Shown here in pieces: positions 27,935 through 37,915 of a stretch of 64,000 nucleotides of DNA (position 1 is its first letter; every line of letters starts with the position of its first letter). The notes beneath the pieces are model-generated. The model was not told where the DNA came from. It saw only the letters and a program-made list of their open reading frames with translations, and ran no database searches. The DNA is from Pseudocolwellia agarivorans (GTDB lineage: Bacteria > Pseudomonadota > Gammaproteobacteria > Enterobacterales > Alteromonadaceae), in the NCBI RefSeq assembly GCF_002000085.1, contig NZ_MUZU01000005.1, forward strand, positions 124,001 through 188,000, read 5' to 3'. The translations under genes were made by a program, and so were the position numbers.

Positions 27935-28324
27935 ATGAAAACAATTATCGCTACAGACGCAGCACCAAGTGCTATCGGTACATACAGCCAAGCTGTAAAA
28001 GTAAACAATACCGTATATCTTTCTGGTCAAATTCCTCTAGTACCTGCAACGATGACAGTTGTTGAAGGCGGCTTTGCAGAGCAAGCACATCAAGTATTTA
28101 AAAACTTAGTAAGCGTATGTGAAGCAGCAGGTGGTGACTTAAATGACATGGTTAAAGTAAATATCTTCTTACAAGATTTAGAAAACTTTGCTGTAGTAAA
28201 TGAAGTAATGAGCGAATATTTCGACGCCCCATATCCCGCACGTGCAGCTGTACAAGTAGCAAGGTTACCTAAAGACGTAGAAATAGAAATCGATGGCATT
28301 ATGGAATTACCAAGCACTCGATAA
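27935..28324 (+). CDS. ridA: RidA family reactive enamine/imine deaminase
   Basis: RidA hydrolyses reactive 2-aminoacrylate and related enamines produced by PLP enzymes such as threonine dehydratase. The 129-residue protein has GTYSQAVKVNNTVYLSGQIP near the N-terminus and the catalytic arginine in YPARAAVQVARLP, then VEIEIDGI. It lies between spoT and trmH, where E. coli has no gene. The biosynthetic threonine dehydratase ilvA, one source of such enamines, is also in this window. Confidence 0.93.
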   Translation: MKTIIATDAAPSAIGTYSQAVKVNNTVYLSGQIPLVPATMTVVEGGFAEQAHQVFKNLVSVCEAAGGDLNDMVKVNIFLQDLENFAVVNEVMSEYFDAPYPARAAVQVARLPKDVEIEIDGIMELPSTR

Positions 28325-28369
28325 GCAAACGTAGTGAACCTTAAATTTACCTTTTGAGCCAGTATTAGC

Positions 28370-29077
28370 ATGACACCAGAAAGACACCAGCGTATTTTAG
28401 CCTTGTTAGATAAAAGGCAGCCCGATCTAACCGTATGCATGGAAGGCGTGCATAAAACTCATAATTTAGCAGCAGTGGTAAGAACCGCGGATGCTATTGG
28501 GATAAGCGATGTTCACGCTGTTTGGAAAAGCGATAAAATGCGTGTTTCAGGTGGTAGTGCTGTAGGTAGTCAAAACTGGGTTGATGTTCACGGACATAAA
28601 AACACCAAAGATGCTATTGCTGAGTTAAAACGACAAAACATGCAAGTGTTAGTTACTAACTTATCAGACTCGGCGGTAGACTACCGCGAAGTTGATTATA
28701 CTAAGCCAACGGCTATTATTTTAGGTCAAGAAAAGTTTGGTGCTTCACCCGAAGCGTTAGAACTCGCTGATCAAGATATTGTTATTCCTATGGTAGGTAT
28801 GGTGCAATCACTTAACGTGTCAGTAGCTAATGCGGTTGTTTTGTATGAAGCTCAGCGCCAGCGACAGTTAGCTGGGCTTTATGATAAGCCTAGATTATCT
28901 GAAGAGCGTCGCCAACGTGTTTTATTTGAAGGCGGACACCCGATTTTTGCTGAAGCCTGTAAACGTAAAGGTTTACCTTATCCACAAATAGATGAAGAAG
29001 GGCAAATAGTCGCTTCAGAAGATTGGTGGCAAAAAATGCAAATGACAAAAGACGCATGGCAAAACATCGACGATTAA
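28370..29077 (+). CDS. trmH: tRNA (guanosine-18-2'-O)-methyltransferase
   Basis: TrmH (SpoU) methylates the 2'-OH of G18 in the tRNA D-loop. The 235-residue SPOUT-class protein shows the three family motifs: NLAAVVRTADAIGI, then ILGQEKFGAS, and VIPMVGMVQSLNVSVANAVV of the knot. The N-terminus begins MTPERHQRILALLDKRQPDL. Its place between spoT and recG is as in E. coli. Confidence 0.96.
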   Translation: MTPERHQRILALLDKRQPDLTVCMEGVHKTHNLAAVVRTADAIGISDVHAVWKSDKMRVSGGSAVGSQNWVDVHGHKNTKDAIAELKRQNMQVLVTNLSDSAVDYREVDYTKPTAIILGQEKFGASPEALELADQDIVIPMVGMVQSLNVSVANAVVLYEAQRQRQLAGLYDKPRLSEERRQRVLFEGGHPIFAEACKRKGLPYPQIDEEGQIVASEDWWQKMQMTKDAWQNIDD

Positions 29078-29108
29078 CATGGATTCACCTGCATCAGGAC
29101 GCTAGTTT

Positions 29109-31208
29109 ATGACTCAAGCTCGGCTGGGTATTAGTAATCTAGCGCAAACCCCTATCACTGTATTAAAAGGTGTGGGGCCAGGTTTAGCGTCTAAACTAGA
29201 AAAGCTTGGTCTTGAATCACTCCAAGATTTATTATTTCATTTACCTCTACGTTATGAAGACCGGACACGCATTACGACAATACGTGATCTTATGGTGGGC
29301 ACACATACCAACATTATTGGTGAAATAACCGATAATCAAATCGTTCAAGGTAAACGCCGTATGCTGATGGTTACGTTGAGCGATGGCACAGGCGTTATTA
29401 ATTTACGCTTTTTCCATTTTACAGCGAATCAAAAAAACAGTTTAGCCATTGGTACAAGCATTCGTTGCTATGGTGAAATTAGTCGAGGCGCGCGCAGTTT
29501 TGAAATAGTTCACCCTGAATATAAACCACTTGATAACGATGTAGAACTTACCCCTGTTGAAGAAACATTAACACCGGTTTATTCAACCACTGATGGTTTA
29601 AGGCAAATATCGTTACGTAATTTAACCGAACAAGCGTTAATACGATTAGAGCGCGGCCAAGTGGAAGAACTATTGCCTGCAGAATTTATTGATTCGTCAT
29701 ACACCTTAACCGAAGCGTTAAAAACACTGCATCGACCACCACCAGATACATCTATTTCACAAATCGAAGAAGGCAAACATCCGGCACAAATACGCTTAAT
29801 TAAAGAAGAACTTATCGCCCATAATTTAAGTATGCTTAAATTGAGGCAGTCGGTAGATAAAGAAAATGCTTTTCCTTTAACTGTGAACGAAAGCCTAAAT
29901 CAACAATTTCTCACGAGCTTACCGTTCGAACCCACAAATGCACAAACACGTGTGGCAAACGAAATACGTAAAGACTTAGCCAATAGCACGCCTATGATGC
30001 GTTTAGTGCAGGGTGATGTTGGATCAGGTAAAACCTTAGTTGCCGCTTTAGCTGCACTTACCGCGCTAGGTGAAGGCTTTCAGGTTGCCTTAATGGCACC
30101 TACAGAAATATTAGCAGAGCAACACGCCATTAACTTCGAAAAATGGTTTGCGCCACTTAATATTTCAGTGGGTTGGCTAGCAGGAAAAACCAAAGCAAAA
30201 GCTCGTAGATCAGCATTAGAAAACATGGCCAATGGTAATATGCAGCTGGTTATTGGTACCCATGCATTATTTCAAGAAGACGTTGTTTTTAAAAATCTCG
30301 TGTTAATTATTATTGATGAACAACATAAGTTTGGTGTTCATCAGCGTTTAACGTTACGAGAAAAAGGCGCGTTTGATAACAAATATCCGCACCAGCTTAT
30401 TATGACGGCAACCCCTATTCCTAGAACCTTAGCCATGACCGCTTATGCCGATCTCGATACATCGGTTATTGACGAGTTACCACCGGGTAGAACCCCCATT
30501 ACAACCATTGCCTTACCCGATTCTCGAAGAGATGCCGTAATAGATCGTATTCGGGAGGGTTGTATTCAAGATAACCGTCAAGCTTATTGGGTATGTACAC
30601 TTATTGAAGAATCAGAAGTACTGCAATGCCAAGCGGCTGAAGACACCGCTGTATATTTACAAGAACAACTGCCGGAATTAAAAATAGGCTTAGTACATGG
30701 GCGAATGAAAGCCGCTGAAAAACAAGCAATAATGGACCAATTTAAAGCAGGTGAACTCCACTTGTTAGTGGCAACCACTGTTATTGAAGTTGGCGTAGAT
30801 GTACCGAACGCAAGCTTAATGGTGATTGAAAACCCTGAACGTTTGGGGTTAGCGCAGCTACATCAACTACGAGGCCGAGTCGGTCGTGGTGCCGTAGCGT
30901 CACATTGTGTGCTCATGTATAAAACACCTTTATCTAAAACCGCAACAAAACGTTTAGCGGTATTACGAGAAAGTAACGATGGTTTTGTTATTGCCGAAAA
31001 AGATTTACAAATACGTGGCCCAGGTGAATTATTAGGAACACGACAAACAGGCTTAGCTGAATTAAAAATAGCGGATTTAGTAAGAGATGCTCACTTAATT
31101 CCAACGATTCAACAACAAGCCTATTTATTATGGAACAAATATCCGCAACAAGCGGTCTTACTTATCAACCGATGGTTAGCTAACAAGGAAAAATACTCAA
31201 ATGCTTAA
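29109..31208 (+). CDS. recG: ATP-dependent DNA helicase RecG
   Basis: RecG remodels stalled replication forks and Holliday junctions. The N-terminal wedge domain starts after VLKGVGPGLASKLEKLGL. Helicase motifs are GDVGSGKTLVAALA (I), IIDEQHKFGVHQR (II, DEQH), MTATPIPRTLAMT (III), VVATTVIEVGVDVPNAS-type sequence and QLRGRVGRG (VI). It is 699 residues long, near the E. coli 693. The next gene starts inside its last codons. TTTATG-type start after a weak ribosome site. Confidence 0.97.
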   Translation: MTQARLGISNLAQTPITVLKGVGPGLASKLEKLGLESLQDLLFHLPLRYEDRTRITTIRDLMVGTHTNIIGEITDNQIVQGKRRMLMVTLSDGTGVINLRFFHFTANQKNSLAIGTSIRCYGEISRGARSFEIVHPEYKPLDNDVELTPVEETLTPVYSTTDGLRQISLRNLTEQALIRLERGQVEELLPAEFIDSSYTLTEALKTLHRPPPDTSISQIEEGKHPAQIRLIKEELIAHNLSMLKLRQSVDKENAFPLTVNESLNQQFLTSLPFEPTNAQTRVANEIRKDLANSTPMMRLVQGDVGSGKTLVAALAALTALGEGFQVALMAPTEILAEQHAINFEKWFAPLNISVGWLAGKTKAKARRSALENMANGNMQLVIGTHALFQEDVVFKNLVLIIIDEQHKFGVHQRLTLREKGAFDNKYPHQLIMTATPIPRTLAMTAYADLDTSVIDELPPGRTPITTIALPDSRRDAVIDRIREGCIQDNRQAYWVCTLIEESEVLQCQAAEDTAVYLQEQLPELKIGLVHGRMKAAEKQAIMDQFKAGELHLLVATTVIEVGVDVPNASLMVIENPERLGLAQLHQLRGRVGRGAVASHCVLMYKTPLSKTATKRLAVLRESNDGFVIAEKDLQIRGPGELLGTRQTGLAELKIADLVRDAHLIPTIQQQAYLLWNKYPQQAVLLINRWLANKEKYSNA

Positions 31209-31752
31209 AAATATAATCAAAACAGTAGCGCTACTCAGTGGCATTATTGTTAGTGCAATGGCTTTTAATGCCTCTGCAACTAGCTTAAAAGTGGGTGATA
31301 AAGCACCTAACTTTAACCTACAAGCCACAACGGGCGATTTTTATAACCTGAAAGACTTTTTAGGTAAAACTAATGTTGTTTTAGCTTGGTATCCAAGAGC
31401 AAATACACGTGGTTGTACAATAGAATGTAAATCGTTAGTTGAAAAAGGTCATTTAGTCCGTGCATTTAATGCAACATACTTTATGGCAAGTGTTGATCCA
31501 TTAGATGCCAATCGCGATTTTGCTAAAAAAACGAATGCTGATTTTCCTATGTTGAGCGACCCTACAAAAGAAGTTGCAGAAGCTTACGATGTGCTACATA
31601 TGCTAGGTTTTGCAAAACGCATTACTTTTTATATTGGAAAAGACGGCACTATTTTAAAAATAGACGAAGACATTAAACCAGCCACAGCAGCTGAAGATAT
31701 GGCCGCAACATTAGCAGAATTAAATGTAGAGAAAAGTGGCCAAGCCGAATAA
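31201..31752 (+). CDS. Exported peroxiredoxin of the Bcp/PrxQ type
   Basis: A 183-residue thiol peroxidase with an N-terminal signal peptide (about residues 1-26, cut after ASA), so a periplasmic location is likely. The active site YPRANTRGCTIEC follows the PrxQ plan: Cys72 is the peroxidatic residue in a PxxxTxxC-like setting and Cys76 the nearby resolving cysteine. The usual Pro of TPGC is Arg here. Downstream features DPTKEVAEAYDV and FYIGKDGTI fit the family. Its ATG overlaps the recG stop by eight bases, and the zinc-ribbon gene overlaps its own end. Confidence 0.85.
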   Translation: MLKNIIKTVALLSGIIVSAMAFNASATSLKVGDKAPNFNLQATTGDFYNLKDFLGKTNVVLAWYPRANTRGCTIECKSLVEKGHLVRAFNATYFMASVDPLDANRDFAKKTNADFPMLSDPTKEVAEAYDVLHMLGFAKRITFYIGKDGTILKIDEDIKPATAAEDMAATLAELNVEKSGQAE

Positions 31753-31987
31753 AAAAGGCCCCACAAAAACTGTTAATGTTTATTGTGCAAAGTGCCGTAG
31801 TCAGCTTTATAAATATCGTAAAGGTGGTACAGGTACTTTGCTCAAATGTTTTAAAGAACGCATTACTCAAGATTTTACCAACGAAAGCTGTATTTGTCCT
31901 TCATGTAATAGCACCTTTGCCAGAGAAACATTGATTCGTGGCGTACCCGCTTTTAAAATTATTGGTGGCAAAGTGAGTGTAAAGTAA
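31736..31987 (+). CDS. Small zinc-ribbon protein of unknown function
   Basis: An 83-residue basic protein with two CxxC knuckles, CAKC (in NVYCAKCRSQLYKY) and CPSC (in CICPSCNSTF), spaced like a zinc ribbon. The N-terminus is lysine-rich (AKPNKKGPTK). It starts with GTG at 31736, 17 bases inside the peroxiredoxin gene, with GAGAAA upstream, so it is likely translated by coupling. Nucleic-acid binding is a fair guess from the ribbon and charge, but nothing specific can be assigned. Confidence 0.65.
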   Translation: MAKPNKKGPTKTVNVYCAKCRSQLYKYRKGGTGTLLKCFKERITQDFTNESCICPSCNSTFARETLIRGVPAFKIIGGKVSVK

Positions 31988-31992
31988 CTCAT

Positions 31993-32199
31993 TTACTTTC
32001 CGTTTATTATCTCTTGTCGCTCTGCTTCGTATTCTTTATAAGGTTTCGTATTTATTTTATCGAGGCACTGCTCTCTTTCTACCCCTACTTTGTGATTACA
32101 ATTAATTTCCACTTGGTTTTGTGTGTGTTGGTAAAGTTGCTGAGAAGAACAAGCGGATAACACTATTGGTAAGCTTATCCATAGTATTTTTTGCATCAT
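31993..32199 (-). CDS. Small predicted lipoprotein
   Basis: A 68-residue product starting MMQKILWISLPIVLSAC, with a lipobox LSAC (lipidated Cys17 if the first ATG is used). The short mature part holds two more cysteines (INCNHKVG, EREQCLDK) that could form a disulfide, and a charged tail. AGGGA lies five bases before the first ATG at 32199; an upstream in-frame ATG at 32250 would bury the signal. Function unknown. It is convergent with the zinc-ribbon gene and divergent from ubiE. Confidence 0.7.
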   Translation of the reverse strand: MMQKILWISLPIVLSACSSQQLYQHTQNQVEINCNHKVGVEREQCLDKINTKPYKEYEAERQEIINGK

Positions 32200-32390
32200 T
32201 TTAGTCCCTGTATTAAATAGTTGTTGTAAACAAATCGTGAGCCAAGTCATGATTAATACGATTACTGAAAATCACAAAGGTTCAATTAAGAGACCAAATT
32301 TATTCTATTGTGTTTGGTATGACTTAACTATTAATAATTCAGTCAAAGTGAGTTAAACTAAAGCTAATTATTGCTACAAGCGAATTTAAG

Positions 32391-33158
32391 ATGTCACCTC
32401 AAGATCAAGACAATCAAGAAAACAGCACTCACTTTGGTTACCAAACGGTAGATAAAAGCGAGAAAGAATCTAAAGTTGCCGGAGTATTTCATTCTGTGGC
32501 TGCACAATACGATGTAATGAACGATTTAATGTCGTTTGGTATTCATCGATTATGGAAACGCTTTACCATTGATGCCAGTGGTGTACGCCCCGGTAACAAG
32601 GTGCTTGATTTAGCTGGTGGTACGGGTGACTTAACCGCAAAGTTTTCTCAACTTGTGGGTAAAGATGGGCAAGTTATTTTAGCTGATATCAACAGTTCAA
32701 TGCTTAATGTAGGTCGTGATAAATTACGTGACCGTGGTTTAGTACAAAATATTGAATACGTACAAGCTAACGCACAACACTTACCTTTTGAAGATAACAC
32801 CTTCGATATTATTACTATTGCATTTGGTTTACGTAACGTAACCGATAAAGACGAAGCATTACGTTCTATGTTCCGTGTACTTAAACCCGGTGGTCGTTTA
32901 TTGGTATTAGAATTTTCAAAACCCGAGCAAGAGCTTGTGAGTAAAGCCTACGATTTTTACTCGTTTAATATTTTACCTAAAATGGGTGAACTAGTGGCTA
33001 AAGACGGTGATAGCTATCAGTATTTAGCTGAGTCTATTCGTATGCATCCTGACCAAGATACATTAAAAGAGATGATGAATAACGCGGGCTTTGAGCAAAC
33101 TACCTATAAAAACTTAACTGGCGGCGTTGTAGCTCTGCATAAAGGTTATAAATTTTAG
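32391..33158 (+). CDS. ubiE: Ubiquinone/menaquinone C-methyltransferase UbiE
   Basis: UbiE is the SAM-dependent methyltransferase that adds the C-methyl group in ubiquinone and demethylmenaquinone. SAM motif I is [15 protein letters not shown]. Diagnostic segments are [37 protein letters not shown] and LEFSKPEQ. It is 255 residues long, near the E. coli 251. Its stop overlaps the ubiJ GTG start by one base, giving the conserved ubiE-ubiJ-ubiB operon. Confidence 0.97.
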   Translation: MSPQDQDNQENSTHFGYQTVDKSEKESKVAGVFHSVAAQYDVMNDLMSFGIHRLWKRFTIDASGVRPGNKVLDLAGGTGDLTAKFSQLVGKDGQVILADINSSMLNVGRDKLRDRGLVQNIEYVQANAQHLPFEDNTFDIITIAFGLRNVTDKDEALRSMFRVLKPGGRLLVLEFSKPEQELVSKAYDFYSFNILPKMGELVAKDGDSYQYLAESIRMHPDQDTLKEMMNNAGFEQTTYKNLTGGVVALHKGYKF

Positions 33159-33832
33159 TGGCAAACAATACCACCTTGCATCAGCAACTTTTATGCTCAG
33201 CGCTTGAAGCTATTATTAATAAGGCTTTAGCATTAAGCTTAAATGGTACGCAAAGCCTTTACCCGCTAGAGCAAAAAAACTTAGTAGTATATTTGGCTGA
33301 GTTGGGCTTCCCATTAAGTTTTATTGTGAATAACAGCAAGGTATTGGTGACTTCGTTAAGCGAAAACCCTGATTGTGCCATTCATACTAGTGTTAAAACC
33401 TTAGTAGCTTTAAAAAACGAGCAATCCTTAACCGAGCTAATAAAACAAGACAAGCTAGATATTGTTGGCGATATTAAAATTGCCCAGCAATATGCCAACA
33501 TGGCTGAAACATTAGAGATTGATTGGCAAAGCGAATTAGCCAAACACATTGGTGATGTGCCTACCTATAAATTAACCCAGTTAAGTAAAAAATTAGCCGA
33601 TAAACTAGGCTTTGCCGTTAAGCAAATTCAAGCGGATTCAACGGAGTGGTTAGTACACGAAAAGCGTTTAGTGGTTACTAGTAGTCAAATAGCGGCATTT
33701 AATTTACAAGTAAGTGAGTTAGAAATACACACTGAAACAGTAAACGACAGGTTTTTAGCCATTGAAAAAGCGCTACTAAATCGCTCCAGCAAACAATTTG
33801 CAGTAAACAGCAACAAGGATTCTAGTGAGTAG
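33158..33832 (+). CDS. ubiJ: Ubiquinone biosynthesis accessory protein UbiJ
   Basis: UbiJ is an SCP2-like lipid-binding protein that organises the cytosolic Ubi complex and binds hydrophobic intermediates. The 224-residue product has an SCP2-type N-terminal half ([20 protein letters not shown], then [16 protein letters not shown]) and a helical C-terminal half. Identification rests mainly on weak similarity plus its place between ubiE and ubiB, as in E. coli. GTG start overlapping the ubiE stop; it overlaps ubiB by eight bases. Confidence 0.9.
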   Translation: MANNTTLHQQLLCSALEAIINKALALSLNGTQSLYPLEQKNLVVYLAELGFPLSFIVNNSKVLVTSLSENPDCAIHTSVKTLVALKNEQSLTELIKQDKLDIVGDIKIAQQYANMAETLEIDWQSELAKHIGDVPTYKLTQLSKKLADKLGFAVKQIQADSTEWLVHEKRLVVTSSQIAAFNLQVSELEIHTETVNDRFLAIEKALLNRSSKQFAVNSNKDSSE

Positions 33833-35399
33833 CTTACGCCTTTATAAAATTGTTCAAACTTTTCTGCAATATGGATTAGACGAGCTCGTACCTAAAAAGT
33901 CTCTGCCTTGGTATGCAAAGTTAGCTCGCGTGAGTTTATTTTGGTTAGGTAATAAACATAAAGATAAGCCTGTTGCCTTAAGGTTTCGATTAGCTATTGA
34001 ATCGCTAGGTCCTGTTTTTATTAAATTTGGACAAATGCTTTCAACGAGGCGCGATCTACTTCCGCCCGACTTTGCTGATGAATTAGCACTTCTTCAAGAT
34101 CAAGTTGTGCCGTTTGATGGTGAAAAAGCTAAACAGCTAATAATTGATGCCATGGGTGAAGATGTTTTTAACGAACATTTCAGCGAATTTAATATCGAAC
34201 CACTAGCTTCAGCTTCTATCGCGCAGGTGCATACAGCTAAGTTACATACTGAAAAACATGGCAATACGAATATCGTTATTAAGGTATTACGCCCTGATAT
34301 TGAAAAAGTGATTATTGCTGATATAGAGGTTATGTCGCTTTTTGCAGGTATTGTTGCTCGCTGGTTGTCTGATGGGAAAAGACTACGACCTAAAGAAGTG
34401 GTACAAGAATACAAAAAAACAATTTTAGATGAACTCGATTTAAATCGTGAAGCGGCTAACGCTATTCAGCTGAAACATAATTTTTCACAAGGTCGTGAAC
34501 AAGACCACGTTTTATATGTACCTGAAATTTATAGCGAATACAGCAGTAAACATGTACTCGTTATGGAGCGTATTTACGGTATTGGTGTAGGTGAAATTGA
34601 AACGCTACACGCATTAGGCGTAGATATGAAGTTATTAGCTGAACGCGGCGTTAAAGTGTTTTTCACGCAAGTATTCCGCGACAGCTTTTTTCATGCTGAT
34701 ATGCACCCTGGCAATGTATTTGTTGATGCAACTAGCCCGGCAGATCCAACATGGATTGCCATAGATTGCGGCATTGTAGGTACACTGAACCAAGAAGATA
34801 AACGTTATTTAGCTGAAAACTTTGTTGCCTTTTTTAATCGCGATTACCGAAAAGTAGCACAGTTACACGTAGATTCAGGTTGGGTTCCTAGCAATACCAG
34901 TGTTGATGAATTTGAGTTTGCTATTAGAGCGGTATGCGAACCTATTTTTAATAAACCTTTGGCTGAAATATCGTTTGGGCAAGTGTTAGTAAACTTATTT
35001 AGTACAGCACGTAGATTCAATATGGAAGTACAGCCGCAGCTCGTTTTATTACAAAAAACCTTACTGTACATTGAAGGTTTAGGCCGTCAGTTATATCCGC
35101 AATTAGACTTATGGCAAACCGCAAAACCCTTTTTAGAAAATTGGGTAAAAGAGCAAATGGGCATAAAAGCTGTATTTGCAAAAATTAAAGAAAATATTCC
35201 TTTTTGGAATGAAAAGCTTCCTGAAATTCCTGATTTAGTTTACGACTATTTACGTGCCGGTAAAGAACAACAATATAAACAAACCGAATTACTCACTCAA
35301 TTGCTTAAACAGAATCAGCAGCAATCTAAGTCTATTACTTATGCGATCATAGCGAGTGCTTTAATTATTTCAGCTACTTTGTTATTTCTTTCCATATAA
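33825..35399 (+). CDS. ubiB: UbiB family atypical kinase/ATPase for ubiquinone synthesis
   Basis: UbiB is a membrane-anchored protein-kinase-like ATPase required for ubiquinone synthesis. It has the KxGQ motif in [16 protein letters not shown], the Ala-rich loop [14 protein letters not shown], the catalytic-loop region [14 protein letters not shown] and the metal motif AIDCGIVG. Two C-terminal hydrophobic helices end the 524-residue protein ([16 protein letters not shown]). GTG start with GATTCTAGTGAG context. E. coli has tatABC next; no tat gene is seen here. Confidence 0.96.
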   Translation: MSSLRLYKIVQTFLQYGLDELVPKKSLPWYAKLARVSLFWLGNKHKDKPVALRFRLAIESLGPVFIKFGQMLSTRRDLLPPDFADELALLQDQVVPFDGEKAKQLIIDAMGEDVFNEHFSEFNIEPLASASIAQVHTAKLHTEKHGNTNIVIKVLRPDIEKVIIADIEVMSLFAGIVARWLSDGKRLRPKEVVQEYKKTILDELDLNREAANAIQLKHNFSQGREQDHVLYVPEIYSEYSSKHVLVMERIYGIGVGEIETLHALGVDMKLLAERGVKVFFTQVFRDSFFHADMHPGNVFVDATSPADPTWIAIDCGIVGTLNQEDKRYLAENFVAFFNRDYRKVAQLHVDSGWVPSNTSVDEFEFAIRAVCEPIFNKPLAEISFGQVLVNLFSTARRFNMEVQPQLVLLQKTLLYIEGLGRQLYPQLDLWQTAKPFLENWVKEQMGIKAVFAKIKENIPFWNEKLPEIPDLVYDYLRAGKEQQYKQTELLTQLLKQNQQQSKSITYAIIASALIISATLLFLSI

Positions 35400-35589
35400 A
35401 TATATCTTCACACTTTTATCTAGCATTTGTTAGGTAATCAACACTAATAAATGTTAACGTTATCTTTTGTGTTTTTGAATATCTAAAATAGTGTTTTTTC
35501 ATGTTTTTTGTTTTTTGATACGAATGTTTTTTCTTCCTTGTTTTTTACTGTAATCAAAGGCAGAATAAGATAAAAAGGTGGTTTTATAT

Positions 35590-36516
35590 ATGAGTTTTAT
35601 AAATAGTAAAAATATTTCAATAGTGCTTTTAAGTACATCTTTAGCTTTATTGTCAGCTTGTAGTCTAGTGTCTATTAGTGAAGGGAAATCAAATAATGAG
35701 TCAAATAAGTTAACGCAAACATGGAAGTCTTTGCTGGACAGTAACCTGTCTCAATGGGATGTTTGGATTGGAGTACCTCACTCTTCTGTAAAAGGGTTAC
35801 CTGAAGGCACATATACTGAAAATAAAGTGAGTCATGGTGATCCAAGATTAGCATTAGGCTTGAATAATGATGTAAAAGGCGTATTTACTATGATCGAAGA
35901 AAACGGTCAGCCTGTTTTACATATTAGTGGTGAAATTTATGGTGGTATTAATACCAAAGCTGAATATCAAAATTACCATTTAAGTTTTCAAATGAAATGG
36001 GGCGATAAAAAGTGGGCACCACGAAAAGATGCTATTCGTGATAGCGGTTTGTTATTTCATTGTAAAGGTGAACATGGTGCTTTTTGGAAAACGTGGAAAT
36101 TATGCCAAGAGTTTCAAGTACAAGAAAGTGACTTAGGTGATTACATTCCGCTAGGTAATGCTGGAGGTACCGTAAAAGGTAAAATTCGTTCACGTAAACC
36201 TGCTGTAGGTAATAGACCTGTCTATGATGTTAAAGGCCAATTAGGCAGTGTAGGTTACGCCAGTGCTTTTCCTGAAGTTGATAAAGCGCATGGTGAATGG
36301 AATACTTTAGAGTTATTTGCGGTCAATGATTACGCTGTATTTGTTGTTAATGGTGAAGTGGTTATGGCTATTCAAGATTCAAAAGATCCCATGGGTGAAG
36401 TATTAAATTCAGGACAGTTGCAAATACAGTCTGAAGGGGCTGAATTGTACTACCGAGATATTAAAATTAAAGCTTTAGATGCGTTACCAAAACAGTATAT
36501 GGAATACATCTATTAG
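35590..36516 (+). CDS. DUF1080 (3-keto-disaccharide hydrolase-like) lipoprotein
   Basis: A 308-residue lipoprotein with the lipobox LLSAC (Cys24). The mature domain is a jelly-roll fold of the DUF1080 type: WKSLLDSNLSQWDVWIG, FHCKGEHGAFWKTWKLCQEF and the C-terminal GQLQIQSEGAELYYRDIKI. Some family members hydrolyse 3-keto-glycosides, and others are only carbohydrate-binding-like; activity here is unproven. The ATG at 35590, nine bases after AAGGTGG, is preferred to the GTG at 35578. It stands alone, about 190 bases after ubiB, with no sugar-uptake genes nearby. Confidence 0.83.
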   Translation: MSFINSKNISIVLLSTSLALLSACSLVSISEGKSNNESNKLTQTWKSLLDSNLSQWDVWIGVPHSSVKGLPEGTYTENKVSHGDPRLALGLNNDVKGVFTMIEENGQPVLHISGEIYGGINTKAEYQNYHLSFQMKWGDKKWAPRKDAIRDSGLLFHCKGEHGAFWKTWKLCQEFQVQESDLGDYIPLGNAGGTVKGKIRSRKPAVGNRPVYDVKGQLGSVGYASAFPEVDKAHGEWNTLELFAVNDYAVFVVNGEVVMAIQDSKDPMGEVLNSGQLQIQSEGAELYYRDIKIKALDALPKQYMEYIY

Positions 36517-36536
36517 CTAATATTTTGATTGAATAA

Positions 36537-36854
36537 TTAAAGATAAGCGAATGTTAACAATTTATTAGCCTCTGTTCGTGGTAAGCAACTCACGAGCGGG
36601 GCTTGTTCAAATTGTTTTTTTGTAACTACCACTTTCTCGGTGGTTTTATTTTTTGAGTCTGCTGATACTTCCACACGACAAATAACGATATCTTCTTTTT
36701 CAGTAAAGAAAATCTTTACTGATTCAGCCTTGTTGATCAAGTTTTTGTAAGGATAACCCGCTTCAGAATACAATTGTATTTCGTCGTTTGCTTGAATGGT
36801 TATAACGAATGATGTACTTAAAATACTCAATAGTAGTATCGATTTTGTTAACAT
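36537..36854 (-). CDS. Small secreted hypothetical protein
   Basis: A 105-residue product with an N-terminal signal peptide (MLTKSILLLSILSTSFVITI, then QANDE). The mature part carries two cysteines (IVICRVEV and LVSCLPRTEA), likely a disulfide, and no known domain. AGAGGT precedes the ATG at 36854; a longer frame to 36938 would put the signal inside. It is convergent with the DUF1080 gene and divergent from the LysR gene. Function unknown. Confidence 0.65.
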   Translation of the reverse strand: MLTKSILLLSILSTSFVITIQANDEIQLYSEAGYPYKNLINKAESVKIFFTEKEDIVICRVEVSADSKNKTTEKVVVTKKQFEQAPLVSCLPRTEANKLLTFAYL

Positions 36855-36958
36855 AATAACCTCTGTGTTTGTTGTAAGTTTCATCCGTAAATTAAACCTT
36901 GCACTTGAGTTAAACAAACGATATAAAATTAACATCACTTAAGTTTTTCTAAAGCGCT

Positions 36959-37843
36959 ATGAAGTTGCCTCCATTAAAATCACTATCATTTTTTCTTGCT
37001 GCCGCACGTAATAAAAGTTTTAAGAGCGCGGCACAAGAGTTATTTGTAACTCAAGCGGCCGTAAGCCAACAAATTCGATTACTGGAAGAAAATTTACAAT
37101 GTCAGCTATTCATTAGAGACAGCAAACAAACCCTGTTAAGTAATGAAGGTGAACGTTTATTTCCGTTTATTGAAAATGCTTTTAGTCAAATATCTCAAGG
37201 GATCAGCTTGTTGTCTGCAGAGCCTGATCCAAACACCCTTAAAATAACGTCTTTGCACTCTTTTACGTCTTTGATACTTATTCCTAAAATCAATGAATTT
37301 CAATTAATGTATCCTGAAATGATGTTGCAGTTTTCACCAAGTAATCAATTGGTTGATTTTAAAGATAACAATGTAGATATCGCAATCAGAAGAGGAAAAG
37401 GTATTTATCAGGGGTTGGAAAGTAGAGAGCTTATAAAAGATGAAGTTTTACTTGTGGCAAGTAGCTTGTTATTTGAAGATGCTTTTCCATCAATGGATAT
37501 ACTATTAAAAACACCCATGCTTTTAGATATATCTAGCGACTTAAAGCCTGCATTTGAACTATTTTGTAATCAGTATAAAATCACGGTAGATGATTTTAAA
37601 ATTAGCCTACAAACAACAGATTCAGTGCCTGTAATTGAAAAAACAATTGCAGGCCAAGGTATGTGTTTTGTGAGTAAATCGTTAGTATTTGAACGACTTA
37701 ATGAAGGCACTTTAATTAATCTATTTGATTTTTCAGCGCAAAGCCCTATTTCATTATTTTTAGTTGCTCCTCCCAAAAACTTTCAATGGGAAAAAGTAAA
37801 AAAATTTGAAGCTTGGTTAAACGTTTTATTCAATTCAGGGTGA
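36959..37843 (+). CDS. LysR family transcriptional regulator (GcvA-like)
   Basis: A 294-residue LysR-type regulator. The N-terminal winged helix includes AAARNKSFKSAAQELFVTQ and AAVSQQIRLLEENLQCQLF. The effector domain resembles the GcvA group (DIAIRRGKGIYQGLESREL, IAGQGMCFVSKSL). The product starts MKLPPLKSLSFF, the usual position for the family. It is divergent from a small secreted protein and lies 72 bases upstream of a TSUP transporter in the same direction, so either could be its target. Confidence 0.87.
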   Translation: MKLPPLKSLSFFLAAARNKSFKSAAQELFVTQAAVSQQIRLLEENLQCQLFIRDSKQTLLSNEGERLFPFIENAFSQISQGISLLSAEPDPNTLKITSLHSFTSLILIPKINEFQLMYPEMMLQFSPSNQLVDFKDNNVDIAIRRGKGIYQGLESRELIKDEVLLVASSLLFEDAFPSMDILLKTPMLLDISSDLKPAFELFCNQYKITVDDFKISLQTTDSVPVIEKTIAGQGMCFVSKSLVFERLNEGTLINLFDFSAQSPISLFLVAPPKNFQWEKVKKFEAWLNVLFNSG

Positions 37844-37915
37844 TATTTAGTAAAACAGTCACACTTTATTGTTATTATTAACCTTATTGTAAAAACTTAT
37901 GCTTTACTCTATTTT

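Noticed and set aside
31970-31999. AAAGTA/TACTTT dyad between the zinc-ribbon and lipoprotein genes
   Set aside because: Only six AT-rich pairs; expected by chance in DNA of this composition.
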